Shown piece by piece: positions 34,920 to 43,181 of a stretch of DNA of 60,474 nucleotides (within the stretch, counting starts at the first letter, position 1; the number at the start of each line of letters is the position of its first letter). The DNA is taken from positions 1-60,474 of the forward strand of contig CBFGWL010000006.1 of NCBI GenBank assembly GCA_965652565.1, written 5' to 3'. This DNA is from RSA11 sp965652565 (GTDB lineage Bacteria > Actinomycetota > Thermoleophilia > Solirubrobacterales > 70-9). A program made the translations under genes and the position numbers. The notes under the pieces were generated by a model. It had not been told where the DNA came from, ran no database searches, and was given only the letters and a program-made list of their open reading frames with translations.

Positions 34920-34995
34920 CGAATCCGCTCAGCCGGCGGCCTCTCGGCAGGTGGCGCAGCCCCCGCCCGGCGGCGTTAGGGTTGCGACGAGGGTT

Positions 34996-35304
34996 ATGGC
35001 GGAGGAGCGCAAGAGCTCGACCTCGCGGTCCGCAGGCGACGTCGAGCGCAAGCCTGCCGAGACCGATGCCCTGGGGCAGGACAAGCGCCGGCCCGTGGTC
35101 GGCCGAAGCTACGGCCCCAGCGTCGCCAAGCAAATCACGCTCTACGGGATCTTCCTCGCGGTGCTCGCAGCCCTGGTGATCGGCGGCAAGCTGCTCGCCG
35201 ACGAGCTCGACGCCCCGCCCAAGGAGTACGCCGATCGCGCCGTCTGGCAAGGCAACTCCGTCGAGCCGCCGCCGCTCGACTTCCCGCGCAACGGCTCCCG
35301 GTAG
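34996..35304 (+). CDS. Small single-span membrane protein
   Basis: Unknown. The 102 residues have a hydrophilic N-terminus of about 50, one helix (ITLYGIFLAVLAALVIGGKLL), and an outward tail rich in Pro ending PPPLDFPRNGSR. The ATG at 34996 has GACGAGGG upstream. Such bitopic proteins beside sulfur-metabolism genes are common in actinobacteria but unnamed. Confidence 0.7.
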   Translation: MAEERKSSTSRSAGDVERKPAETDALGQDKRRPVVGRSYGPSVAKQITLYGIFLAVLAALVIGGKLLADELDAPPKEYADRAVWQGNSVEPPPLDFPRNGSR

Positions 35305-35307
35305 GGA

Positions 35308-35799
35308 TCAGCGCGAGATCGCGGCCAGCACGGCGTCGCGCGCCGCACGCGTCCAGGCCTGGGGGTCCGCCGGGTCCGCCTCGATGAACGCGAACGGGAT
35401 CCGCCACGTCGCCCGCGCCCTCTCCACCAGGGCGCGCCCCGCCGCGATGTGCTCGGCGGCTACCGTGCCGGCGGCCTCGTAGACGAAGCCCCGCACGGGC
35501 GTGTCGATCAGCTTCTCCAGCAGCCGTTCGAGACGCGGGCCGTGCAGGGCGGCCACGGCGTCCTCGTCGCCGCGCGCGGACGCGAGCAGCCACGCGACCA
35601 CGCTCACGTCGTCGAGCTGTTCGAACACGGTCCCCACGCGATCGGGGTCAGCGAGCACCGCTTCGATCCCGCTCGCCTCGATCGCCTCGAGCGAGCTCGC
35701 ATCGCGCGTGGTGCCGCGCACCTGCCAGCCCTCGGCGAGCAGCCGCTCGCCCAGCGCCCTGCCCCGGCAGCCGCAGCCCACGATCAACGCGCGCGCCAT
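35308..35799 (-). CDS. NAD(P)-binding Rossmann protein
   Basis: The 163 residues start ARALIVGCGCRGRALGERLL, a dinucleotide-binding GxGxxG variant, then VRGTTRDASSLEAIEA. It resembles YeeZ-like epimerase/dehydratase proteins but is only about half their usual length. It lacks the YxxxK catalytic pair, so binding rather than catalysis may be its role. It lies nine bases downstream of the next gene on the same strand. Confidence 0.7.
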   Translation of the reverse strand: MARALIVGCGCRGRALGERLLAEGWQVRGTTRDASSLEAIEASGIEAVLADPDRVGTVFEQLDDVSVVAWLLASARGDEDAVAALHGPRLERLLEKLIDTPVRGFVYEAAGTVAAEHIAAGRALVERARATWRIPFAFIEADPADPQAWTRAARDAVLAAISR

Positions 35800-35808
35800 C
35801 TCAGCCCC

Positions 35809-36120
35809 TCAGCTCGCCGGCCCTGCATCGGGTCGCTTACGCGGCCGGCGCGCACGTTCGCGCACCTCCTCGTCCTCGCGCGCCATGCGCTCCGCGTCCT
35901 CGCTCGTGAGCGCCTGCGCCCCGCGGCGCCGCCTGTACTCGTTCTGCGCGTCGAGCATCTGCTGCACATCCTGAAGCTCGAGCTCGGCCTCGGTCTCATA
36001 AGAGCGCGTCGGCCGCCAGTCGACGAGGTCTGCGCCGCTGCCGGGATAGGCGCGCCCGACGAGCACGAGCGCGACCACGAGCAGCGCAACCGCGCCGAAG
36101 GAGATGAGGATGAACTCCAT
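35809..36120 (-). CDS. Small membrane-anchored helical protein
   Basis: Unknown. The 103 residues have an N-terminal helix (FILISFGAVALLVVALVLVG) and a charged cytoplasmic coiled-coil-like segment (YETEAELELQDVQQMLDAQN) with a basic tail. It probably shares a transcript with the Rossmann protein. A TAACGT element lies 12 bases before the ATG. Confidence 0.65.
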   Translation of the reverse strand: MEFILISFGAVALLVVALVLVGRAYPGSGADLVDWRPTRSYETEAELELQDVQQMLDAQNEYRRRRGAQALTSEDAERMAREDEEVRERARRPRKRPDAGPAS

Positions 36121-36173
36121 GCGCTGGCGCGTACGTTACGCGCACCGGCGAGCGCCGCGTCGACCGCAGGGGC

Positions 36174-36761
36174 CTACGGCTCGATCTCGAGCGTGCTGAG
36201 GACGGTCTGCGCCTCGAGGAGGGCGATCCCCGGGTCGCTTGCCCGGGAGAACACCTCGACGAGGTAGGCGCGCTTCTTGCCGCGCGCCACGGCAACGAGA
36301 ACGCCCATCCTGCCGCCGTCGTCGGGCCGCGCCACCGCGAGCGCGGTCGTGCGCGCCTGGCGCCCGCCGAGGCGCCCGGTCGACTCGTCGAGCACCTTGG
36401 CCTTGCGGTACTGAGCGCGCACAGCATCGACCGCCTGCTCGTAGATCTCCCCGGCGCTCTTCGCCGGCCCGGGGGCCGAGATCACGACCGCGGCGTCGCG
36501 GCGCTTGCTCCGCAGCGTGAGCACGCCGTCGCGGCGCTTGCTGCGCCAGCCGCGCGGCAGCTGCATCGCCACGTCGAGCTCGCGGTCGACCTTGCGCGGG
36601 ACGGGCGGAGTCGTCTGCGCGGCGCGCTCCACCCTCTCGGGCGAGCCGCCGTCGTCCTCCCCGCCGCGGATCAGCAACGTGGCCGGGATCGCGACGACGA
36701 GCGCCACGACCGCCATGAGCAGGACGCGGCGCTTCCAGATCGTTGCGGGATCGGGGCGCAT
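36174..36761 (-). CDS. Membrane-anchored protein of unknown function
   Basis: The 195 residues show an N-terminal membrane anchor (RRVLLMAVVALVVAIPATLLI), a Pro/Thr linker, and an extracytoplasmic domain. That domain begins with MQLPRGWRSKRRDGVLTLRS and continues with EIYEQAVDAVRAQYRKAKVLD. The sequence pattern resembles PsbP/MOG1-like lipid- or protein-binding domains. AAGG upstream is a weak ribosome binding site. No operon partner with known function. Confidence 0.65.
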   Translation of the reverse strand: MRPDPATIWKRRVLLMAVVALVVAIPATLLIRGGEDDGGSPERVERAAQTTPPVPRKVDRELDVAMQLPRGWRSKRRDGVLTLRSKRRDAAVVISAPGPAKSAGEIYEQAVDAVRAQYRKAKVLDESTGRLGGRQARTTALAVARPDDGGRMGVLVAVARGKKRAYLVEVFSRASDPGIALLEAQTVLSTLEIEP

Positions 36762-36785
36762 CGCCTTGATCTTGCCGACAGCAAG

Positions 36786-36818
36786 CGGGGCGGGCGCCGG
36801 TGCCCGGCGCCCGCCCCG
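36786..36818 (-). terminator. Strong hairpin after the LPxTG surface protein gene
   Basis: CGGGGCGGGCGCCGG (36786-36800) and CCGGCGCCCGCCCCG (36804-36818) are perfect 15-bp complementary arms around three bases, 22 bases after the surface-protein stop. On the minus strand, CTTGCTGT follows rather than a U-run. Confidence 0.65.
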
Positions 36819-36839
36819 TGCTTTCGAGCGATCTTGGTC

Positions 36840-38279
36840 TTAGCTGCTGCGCGCCGTGCGGCGGCGGCGATCGGAGATCGCCATCAGGCCGAGGCCGGCG
36901 ACGATCACGCCGAACCCGATCAGGCCCATGGTCGCCATGTCGGCACCGGTGAACGGCAGCTCGCCGTCACCGTCGTCAGCCGACGGACCGCCGCCGAGGG
37001 GGCAGCCGTCGTTGGAGGCCGGACCCGGGACATCCGGGCAGGCATCCTGGCTGTCCGGGACGCCGTCGCCGTCGCGATCACCGTCGCCGGGACCGCCGTC
37101 GCCGTTATCGCCGTCGTCGCCGTCGCCGTTCCCGTTGTCGCCGTCGTCGCCGCCATCGTCGCCGTCGTCATCGTCGTCGGGCGGCTGGGGGCCCTGACGC
37201 TCGGGCGCGACCGCGAGCGACTCGGCCGAGGTGCCCTCGACGCTGCCGAGCGGCGTGCCGAGGATGCTCGAGAGCAGCGGCAGGATGTCGAGCTGCAGCG
37301 CCTTGCGGACGTTGTACGGCGCGTCCGCCTGGGCGCCGTTCGTGTCGTCGCCGTTGCAGACGCCGCCGACGAGATCGAGCACGCTGAACTCGTCATCGAT
37401 CGCCGTACCGTCGCAGCCGATGAGCTGGAGGACGTCGATGCCGCTGAGGTTCACGACCTCCGAGCTCGCGTCGGCCTGAGGCGCCTCGCCGCGGCACGCG
37501 GTCGAGGTCGACGTGGCGCCGAGCGCGTCCACGGTCAGCAGGCCGAGCGCGCCCAGACCGGCGACCGAAGAGCTACCGGTAGCCGTCTGGCAGCGGTTGG
37601 TCTGGCTGATCGTCCCTTCCGAGGTGACCAGGTCCGCGCCCACGAGCCCGTTGCCGATGCTCAGGTTGGCGGCTGAGAAGGTGTTCGTCGAGCCGCGGTC
37701 GGTCGTCGTCGACTCGAACTGCAGGGCGTTCAGGCAGACGTTGTTGCCCGTCGCCGCGCAGACCTCATCGAGCAGGTCGTTGATCGGCTGCAGCGGGCTC
37801 GACTGCGTCTCGCCCTCGTCGGTCTCGACCTGGATCAGATCGAGCCCGAGCGCTGAGACGATCGTGACCTGGCCGTGGTAGTTGCCGGCCTCGTCCTGGC
37901 TGCCGGTCGCCTGGCCGACGATCACGTCGTCGGGGCCCGGCGTCAGCGGCAGCTCGAGGTCCACGCCGAGCGCCTCGCCCTGCGCGTGCGGATCGGTCGT
38001 CTCGAGCGCCGGCTCGGTGCTCGCCACGCTCGGCGTCGGCGTCGCCGCCGTCGGCGCGGGCGCCGGCGCGGGGTCGACCTGCGGCGTTGGCGCGGGCGTC
38101 GCGCTACCGCCGCCGGAGTTGCCCCCGAGCAGCCCTTGGACCGTTTGGTTGACCGTGTTGGTCAGCTGGTTGAGCAGATTGCTCACCGGGTTCGCGTTCG
38201 CCGCCGACGGGGCGACGAGCAACGCCGTCACGCACGCGAGCAGGGCCGCGGCGCTCAGCGTTCGAAGTCTTCCGGACAC
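36840..38279 (-). CDS. LPxTG-anchored surface protein with TSP3-like repeat
   Basis: The 479-residue protein has a signal peptide (cleaved near SAANANP). A Pro/Ala linker (about 60-95) and a Thr/Ser-rich beta domain follow, with two Cys pairs (EVCAATGNNVCLN, NRCQTAT). Next is a very acidic Asp/Gly tract (about 365-410) continuing into a thrombospondin-type-3-like Ca site (DGDRDGDGVPDSQDACPD). It ends with the sortase signal LPFTG, a hydrophobic helix and RRRR. It should be covalently anchored to peptidoglycan. The start is GTG at 38279 with GGAGGAA upstream. The gene carries a structured leader. Role (adhesion or matrix) is inferred. Confidence 0.85.
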   Translation of the reverse strand: MSGRLRTLSAAALLACVTALLVAPSAANANPVSNLLNQLTNTVNQTVQGLLGGNSGGGSATPAPTPQVDPAPAPAPTAATPTPSVASTEPALETTDPHAQGEALGVDLELPLTPGPDDVIVGQATGSQDEAGNYHGQVTIVSALGLDLIQVETDEGETQSSPLQPINDLLDEVCAATGNNVCLNALQFESTTTDRGSTNTFSAANLSIGNGLVGADLVTSEGTISQTNRCQTATGSSSVAGLGALGLLTVDALGATSTSTACRGEAPQADASSEVVNLSGIDVLQLIGCDGTAIDDEFSVLDLVGGVCNGDDTNGAQADAPYNVRKALQLDILPLLSSILGTPLGSVEGTSAESLAVAPERQGPQPPDDDDDGDDGGDDGDNGNGDGDDGDNGDGGPGDGDRDGDGVPDSQDACPDVPGPASNDGCPLGGGPSADDGDGELPFTGADMATMGLIGFGVIVAGLGLMAISDRRRRTARSS

Positions 38280-38297
38280 TTCTGTTCCTCCATGTCA

Positions 38298-38440
38298 GAT
38301 CGCTCGATTTGCATGGCTGCGAGCGTCCATCCATGGACCCCATAACCGTCCCAGGCCCGGCGACCGATCCCAGTGCCCCGTCTGGTGACCGCCGGTATGG
38401 CTCTTGCCTGGCAGGGAGAGTAACCGCAACGGCCGCTGTT
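38298..38440 (-). promoter_or_regulatory. Structured 5' leader of the surface protein gene
   Basis: Several nested complementary segments occur on the minus strand upstream of the GTG. A CGCTCG/CGAGCG hairpin sits directly before the ribosome binding site (38301-38325). An outer CCATACC / GGTTATGG pairing encloses CCGGCG/CGCCGG and CCAG/CTGG stems, and a CCAGGC/GCCTGG pair spans the block. This looks like a folded RNA leader. It does not match the consensus of the riboswitches I know, so the class is unassigned. Confidence 0.35.
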
Positions 38441-38467
38441 ATGTGCGGAACCGCTACTGTCGCGACC

Positions 38468-39265
38468 ATGCGTGCAACGCCGCTGGCGAGCATCGACGGC
38501 CGCATCACGCCCACTGCGGAGGCGACGATCCCCCTCGCCGACGACGGCCTCTACCGCGGCGACGGGGCCTTCGAGGTGATCCGGCTGTATGACGGCAAGC
38601 CGTTCGCCCTGGCCGAGCATCTGCAGCGTCTCGCGCGCTCGGCGGCGTCGATCGAGCTCACCTTCGACGCGGACGCGCTGCGCGCCGAGATCGACGCGCT
38701 GCTTGCCAGGCACGGCGACGAGGACGCCCAGCTGCGCCTGTTGGTCACGCGGGGCGGGCGCCGGATCGCGGTCACCGAACCGCTCGCGAGCTACGGGGAG
38801 TCCACGACCGTGGCGACCGTGCCCTACGGGCCGACCGTGATCCTGGACGGGGTCAAGTCGCTCTCGTACGCGGCGAACATGCACGCGACCCGCATCGCGC
38901 GCTCCCGGGGCGCGGACGAGGCGGTCTTCGTGACGGCCGAGGGAACCGTGCTCGAGCCGCCCACCTCCTCGATCTTCTGGGCCACCCCCGAGGGCGTGCT
39001 GCGCACGCCTTCGCTCGACAACCCGATCCTCGACTCGATCACGCGGCGCCACATCGTCCGCATCGTCGAGGTCGAGGAGGGCTCGTTCCACGTCGACGAC
39101 CTGCACGCGGCGAGCGAGGCGTTCCTCGCCTCGACCACGCGCGAGGTCCAGCCGGTGGCGGCCGTCGACGGCCGGCCCCTCGAGTGGCCCGGCCCGCGCA
39201 CCGCCGAGGCGCACGCGGCCCTCAAGCGCGCGATCGAAGCGGATATCTCCGCAGGGAGCACTTGA
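38468..39265 (+). CDS. Class IV PLP aminotransferase (aminodeoxychorismate lyase / branched-chain type)
   Basis: The 265 residues have the fold-type IV layout. ASIDGRITPTAEATIPLADD and GLYRGDGAFEVIR are at the N-terminus, the PLP lysine is in VKSLSYAANMHATRIAR, and VLEPPTSSIFW and ITRRHIVRIVE follow. It may act as 4-amino-4-deoxychorismate lyase, D-amino-acid or branched-chain aminotransferase. Sequence alone does not decide. The ATG at 38468 is seven bases after TACTGT, so the mRNA is likely leaderless. enoyl-CoA hydratase follows after 25 bases. Confidence 0.88.
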   Translation: MRATPLASIDGRITPTAEATIPLADDGLYRGDGAFEVIRLYDGKPFALAEHLQRLARSAASIELTFDADALRAEIDALLARHGDEDAQLRLLVTRGGRRIAVTEPLASYGESTTVATVPYGPTVILDGVKSLSYAANMHATRIARSRGADEAVFVTAEGTVLEPPTSSIFWATPEGVLRTPSLDNPILDSITRRHIVRIVEVEEGSFHVDDLHAASEAFLASTTREVQPVAAVDGRPLEWPGPRTAEAHAALKRAIEADISAGST

Positions 39266-39290
39266 CCCGGCGGCGGCCGGGCGATTTCCG

Positions 39291-40076
39291 ATGACCGAGC
39301 CCACCCCCGGCACCCCCGTGACGACCGAGCGCCGCGACGCCGTCGAGCTCATACGCCTCAGCCGCCCGGAGGCGCGCAACGCGCTCTCACCGGAGGTGAT
39401 GGCCGCGCTCGCGGACGCGCTCGAGCGCGCCGACGCCGACGAGGGCGTGCGCTGCATCGTGATCGCGGGCGCCGACGACGTGTTCGCCGCCGGGGCCGAC
39501 ATCCGCAGCCTGCGCGAGCGCGAGTTCGCCGAGGCCCTCTTTCACCGCAGCGCGGAATTCTGGAAGCGCGTCGCCGCGTGCCGGACCCCCGTGATCGCGG
39601 CCGTCTCGGGCTTCGCGCTCGGGGGCGGATTCGAGCTCGCGCTCGCCTGCGACATGATCGTCGCGTCCGAGTCGGCCCAGTTCGGCCAGCCCGAGATCAC
39701 CCTCGGGATCATCCCGGGCGGGGGCGCGACGCAGCGCCTCACCCGGGCGCTGGGCAAGCAGCGCGCGCTCGAGCTCGTCCTCACCGGCAGGCGGATCGAC
39801 GCGAAGACCGCCGAGCGCTGGGGGCTGGTCAACCGCGTCGCCAAGCGCCGCGCCTGGCTCGACGAGGCGCTCGAGCTCGCGCGCGTGGTCGCCGCCGGGC
39901 CGCCGCTGGCCGTCAAGCTCGCCAAGCAGGCGGTGCTCGCGGCCGAGGAGACCGCGCTGAGCGCCGGCATCGAGCACGAGCGGCGCCTGTATGAGCTCGC
40001 GATGGCGAGCGAGGATCGCGTCGAGGGCATGAGCGCCTTCCTCGAGAAGCGCCCGCCGCAGTTCCGCGGCCGCTGA
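39291..40076 (+). CDS. Enoyl-CoA hydratase/isomerase
   Basis: Crotonase-family enzyme of 261 residues. The oxyanion-hole segments are ADDVFAAGADIRSLRE and VSGFALGGGFELALACD. The catalytic Glu pair region is visible in FGQPEITLGIIPGGGATQRLTRALG. It hydrates 2-enoyl-CoA to 3-hydroxyacyl-CoA. The next gene, a 3-hydroxyacyl-CoA dehydrogenase, starts two bases after its stop, so both consecutive beta-oxidation steps are coupled. Confidence 0.93.
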   Translation: MTEPTPGTPVTTERRDAVELIRLSRPEARNALSPEVMAALADALERADADEGVRCIVIAGADDVFAAGADIRSLREREFAEALFHRSAEFWKRVAACRTPVIAAVSGFALGGGFELALACDMIVASESAQFGQPEITLGIIPGGGATQRLTRALGKQRALELVLTGRRIDAKTAERWGLVNRVAKRRAWLDEALELARVVAAGPPLAVKLAKQAVLAAEETALSAGIEHERRLYELAMASEDRVEGMSAFLEKRPPQFRGR

Positions 40077-40078
40077 GC

Positions 40079-41233
40079 GTGGCCGCCCGGGGGCCGGTCG
40101 GGGTGCTCGGCGCCGGCACGATGGGCGCCGGGATCGCTCAGCTCGCCGCGCTGGCGGGCCGCGTGACGCTCATGCACGACCCGGTCGCGGAGGCGCTCGC
40201 GCGCGGGCGGGAGCGCGTCCGCGAGGATCTGGGCCGCGGCGTCCGGCGCGGCCTTTGGAGCGCCGCGCGAGCCGCCGCGGCAAGTGAGCGGCTGCGCCCG
40301 GCCGAGGCGCTCGCGGAGCTCGCGGAGTGCGCCGTCGTGATCGAGGCCGCGCCGGAGGATCTCGCGCTCAAGCGCGACCTGTTCGCCCAACTGGAGACGG
40401 TCTGCGCTCCGGACGCCGTGCTCGCCAGCAACACCTCGTCGATCTCGATCGGCGCGATCGCCGCCGGGCTGCGCGCGCCGGAGCGCGTCTGCGGCATGCA
40501 CTTCTTCAACCCTCCGCCACGCATGAAGCTCGTCGAGATCGTCGCCGGCCCGCAGACCGGCAACGCGGCGCTCGCCACCGCCACCGAGCTCGCCCGCGCC
40601 ATGGAGCGCGAACCCGTGCGCGCCGCCGACGCGCCCGGATTCATCGTGAACCGCTGCAACCGCCCCTACTCGCTGGAGGCGCTGCGGATGCTCGGGGAGG
40701 GCGTCGCGACCCACGCGCAGATCGATGCCGCGCTGCGCGAGCGCGGCGGTTTTCGGATGGGCCCCTTCGAGCTCCTCGACCTCGTCGGCGTGGACGTGAA
40801 CCTCGCCGTCGCCCGCTCGTTCTACGAGCAACGGCCGGTCGCGCGCTGGGAGCCGCATCCGCTCCAAGCCGAGATGGTCGCCGCGGGCAAGCTCGGGCGG
40901 AAGGCCGGCCGCGGGTTCTACGAGTACGAGGACGGCGCGCGCGTGGACCCACCCACTCCCCCGCTCGAGCCCGAGGCCGCCGATGAGATCCGCGACCGGA
41001 TCCTGGCCTGCCTCGTCAACGAAGCCACACTCGCCGTCGAGGAGCGCGTGGCGAGCCCCGACGACATCGACCGCGCGATGCGGCTCGGGCTCAACCACCC
41101 GCGCGGCCCGTTCGAGTGGCGGGAGCGCTTGGGCGCACGGAAGGTGGTGGAGATCCTCGACGCGCTCGCCGAGGAACTCGCGCAACCCGAGCGCTACGGA
41201 GTGGCCGATTCGCTGCGCGGGCTCACCGGCTGA
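40079..41233 (+). CDS. 3-Hydroxyacyl-CoA dehydrogenase
   Basis: The 384-residue stand-alone enzyme has the NAD motif GVLGAGTMGAGIAQLAALAG. The catalytic His-Glu signature is in ERVCGMHFFNPPPRMKLVEIV, and PGFIVNRCNRP precedes the helical C-terminal domain. That domain is duplicated, as in PaaH-type proteins (FELLDLVGVDVNLAV, then ATLAVEERVASPDDIDRAM). GTG start at 40079. The 3' end overlaps the convergent transporter gene by 40 bases. Confidence 0.93.
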   Translation: MAARGPVGVLGAGTMGAGIAQLAALAGRVTLMHDPVAEALARGRERVREDLGRGVRRGLWSAARAAAASERLRPAEALAELAECAVVIEAAPEDLALKRDLFAQLETVCAPDAVLASNTSSISIGAIAAGLRAPERVCGMHFFNPPPRMKLVEIVAGPQTGNAALATATELARAMEREPVRAADAPGFIVNRCNRPYSLEALRMLGEGVATHAQIDAALRERGGFRMGPFELLDLVGVDVNLAVARSFYEQRPVARWEPHPLQAEMVAAGKLGRKAGRGFYEYEDGARVDPPTPPLEPEAADEIRDRILACLVNEATLAVEERVASPDDIDRAMRLGLNHPRGPFEWRERLGARKVVEILDALAEELAQPERYGVADSLRGLTG

Positions 41234-42165
41234 ACCGGCAGGTCCGTCTCGCTGATCGGCGCCTCGGCGGCCCGGGGCGAGTCGTCCGAACCGGAGCCGC
41301 GGCCGGGCAGCTTGCCCTCGGCCGCAAGGTAGGAGCCGCCGACGATGAGGACCAGGCCGGCGATCGTGAACGCCGTGAGCCCCTCGTCGAGCAGGGCGAC
41401 GCCGTAGACCACCGCGAAGGCCGGCGCCAGGTAGGTGACGATGAAGGTCCGCGCCGGCCCGACCGTGGTCATCAGCTCGTAGAAGATCGCGAAGGCGATG
41501 CCGGTGCCGACGATGCCGAGCGCCGCCACGGCCGCCACGGGACCGACGCCGGGCGCCTCTGCGGGCGCCCCGATGATCGCGATCGGCAGCAGCGCAGCCG
41601 AGCTCGTCGCCATCACCCACGCCGCCACGCCGGTCGGCGCCATCGCGGCGGCGCGGTGCTTGACGATGAACCCGCCGATCGCGTATCCCAGGCTGGCGAG
41701 CACGATCATCGCGCCGCCCAGAAGCTCCGCGCCGCTACCGCCCAGATCGAGCCCGAGCAGCACGGCGACCCCGACCAGGCCGAGCAGCACGCCGACGAGG
41801 CGCAGCCCCTCGGAGCGCTCCTCGTGATCGATGCGGATCGCGAGCAGCGCCGTGAACAGCGGCGTCGAGGCGACCAGGATGCCCGCGAGCGAGGAGGAGA
41901 TCTCCTCTTCCCCGGCCGCGATCAGCACGAACGGCCCGCCCGCCTGCACGAGGCCGAGCACCGTGAGCAGCCAGATGCTCGTGCCGTTCAGGGCGAGCTG
42001 GCCGCGCGCGGCCGCGACGGGAACGAGCACGAGCGCCGCCAGGAAGATCCGCGCCCACGCCACCACCGCCGGCGAGAGGTCCCGCACGCCGATCTTGATG
42101 AACATGTAGCTCGCCCCCCAGATCGCGGCCAGTGCCAGCAACAGGATCCAGTGGCGGCGAGACAT
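41194..42165 (-). CDS. EamA/DMT-family transporter
   Basis: About 323 residues with ten predicted helices in two EamA repeats: WGASYMFIKIGVRDLSPAVVAWAR in the first and FAIFYELMTTVGPARTFIVTYLAP in the second. Likely a metabolite or amino-acid exporter; the substrate is unknown. A hydrophilic tail of about 40 residues follows the last helix. The second ATG (42165) is preferred, with TAACTT nine bases upstream. The tail's coding region overlaps the end of the convergent hydroxyacyl-CoA dehydrogenase gene. Confidence 0.88.
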   Translation of the reverse strand: MSRRHWILLLALAAIWGASYMFIKIGVRDLSPAVVAWARIFLAALVLVPVAAARGQLALNGTSIWLLTVLGLVQAGGPFVLIAAGEEEISSSLAGILVASTPLFTALLAIRIDHEERSEGLRLVGVLLGLVGVAVLLGLDLGGSGAELLGGAMIVLASLGYAIGGFIVKHRAAAMAPTGVAAWVMATSSAALLPIAIIGAPAEAPGVGPVAAVAALGIVGTGIAFAIFYELMTTVGPARTFIVTYLAPAFAVVYGVALLDEGLTAFTIAGLVLIVGGSYLAAEGKLPGRGSGSDDSPRAAEAPISETDLPVQPVSPRSESATP

Positions 42166-42226
42166 CGACATTCGAAGTTAACGCCCCCTGTTGGAAACGC
42201 GGTCCCACATGTACACTGGCCGCCGC

Positions 42227-43132
42227 ATGGAGGCCGGCCGCATCAGCCGACTCGGAATGGCGGCGCTGGTTGCCGTCGCTTGTGCGGCCGCAATGGGGGT
42301 GCTGGCGATCACGAGCACCGACGCCGAGTCCGGCGAGCCGACGAAGCTGCTTCCGGACCTGATCGCCGAGAAACCGGGCAGCCTCTATCTGCAGAAGCGC
42401 GCGAAGGCGACGCGCCTGCGGCTCTCGAACACGGTCTCGAACGTGGGCACCGGGCCCCTCGAGCTCTACTCGGACGGCAAGAACGACGCGCCGTGCCACA
42501 TCCCCGGCAAGCCGAAGGGGCGCAAGGTCTATCAACGGGTCTTCCACGACTCCGAGGAGGGCAAGTTCGCGAACGGCTACTTCGACCGCGACCACGAGTC
42601 GACGTTCGGCGAGTCGATCGACGCGGGCTGCATGCGGTTCCACCCGCGGCACGACCACTGGCACTTCGACGGCTTCGCCTCCTACCGGCTCTACAAGGAG
42701 CGCAACGGCAAGCCCGCCGGCCGCGGTCGCAAGGTGAGCTTCTGCGTGATCGACACGGAGCGGCTCTACCGGAATCTCCCCGGCTCACCGGCGCGCGGCT
42801 TCTACACCCCCGGCCCGTTCAGCAGTGGCTTCGGGAGCGGGGGCGACGGATACGGCGAGTGCACCGCCGACAGCACCGACGGCCTCTCGATCGGCTGGGC
42901 CGACACCTACGACGCGGGCCTGCCCGGCCAGACGATCGACATCACGGGCCAGCGCAGCGGCATCTACTGCCTCGTGCTCACCACCGATCCCGACGACCGG
43001 ATCGACGAGCTCGACGAGTCGAACAACATGATCGTCTCGCGCGTGCGCATCCGCCTGGCCAAGAACAAGGTCAAGCGCCTGAAGGGCGCCTGCCAGGCCC
43101 CCGGCCTGCAGAAGCGCCTGGCGAGCCTCTAG
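42227..43132 (+). CDS. Bacterial lysyl oxidase-like copper enzyme
   Basis: The 301-residue exported protein matches the lysyl oxidase family. After an N-terminal signal anchor (about 11-32) comes PDLIAEKPGSLYLQ. The copper motif has His at 139, 142, 144 and 146 (HPRHDHWH), spaced like HSCHQHYH in animal LOX. VSFC follows Lys169, the lysine that would form the lysyl-tyrosyl-quinone, and Tyr228 in GWADTYDAGLPGQTIDITG is the matching tyrosine. IYCLVLTTDPDDRIDELDES then follows. It should oxidise lysine side chains or amines outside the membrane. TACACT (42212-42217) is nine bases before the ATG; two earlier in-frame starts would lie in the promoter. Confidence 0.85.
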   Translation: MEAGRISRLGMAALVAVACAAAMGVLAITSTDAESGEPTKLLPDLIAEKPGSLYLQKRAKATRLRLSNTVSNVGTGPLELYSDGKNDAPCHIPGKPKGRKVYQRVFHDSEEGKFANGYFDRDHESTFGESIDAGCMRFHPRHDHWHFDGFASYRLYKERNGKPAGRGRKVSFCVIDTERLYRNLPGSPARGFYTPGPFSSGFGSGGDGYGECTADSTDGLSIGWADTYDAGLPGQTIDITGQRSGIYCLVLTTDPDDRIDELDESNNMIVSRVRIRLAKNKVKRLKGACQAPGLQKRLASL

Positions 43133-43181
43133 CCCGCTGGATCCGTAGCTCTCGACCGGCCCCGCCCGGGCGCGAGCCGCG

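Noticed and set aside
38280..38467. A c-di-GMP or c-di-AMP riboswitch assignment for the structured leader
   Set aside because: The conserved core sequences of these classes that I know are not present, so only an unassigned structured leader is reported.
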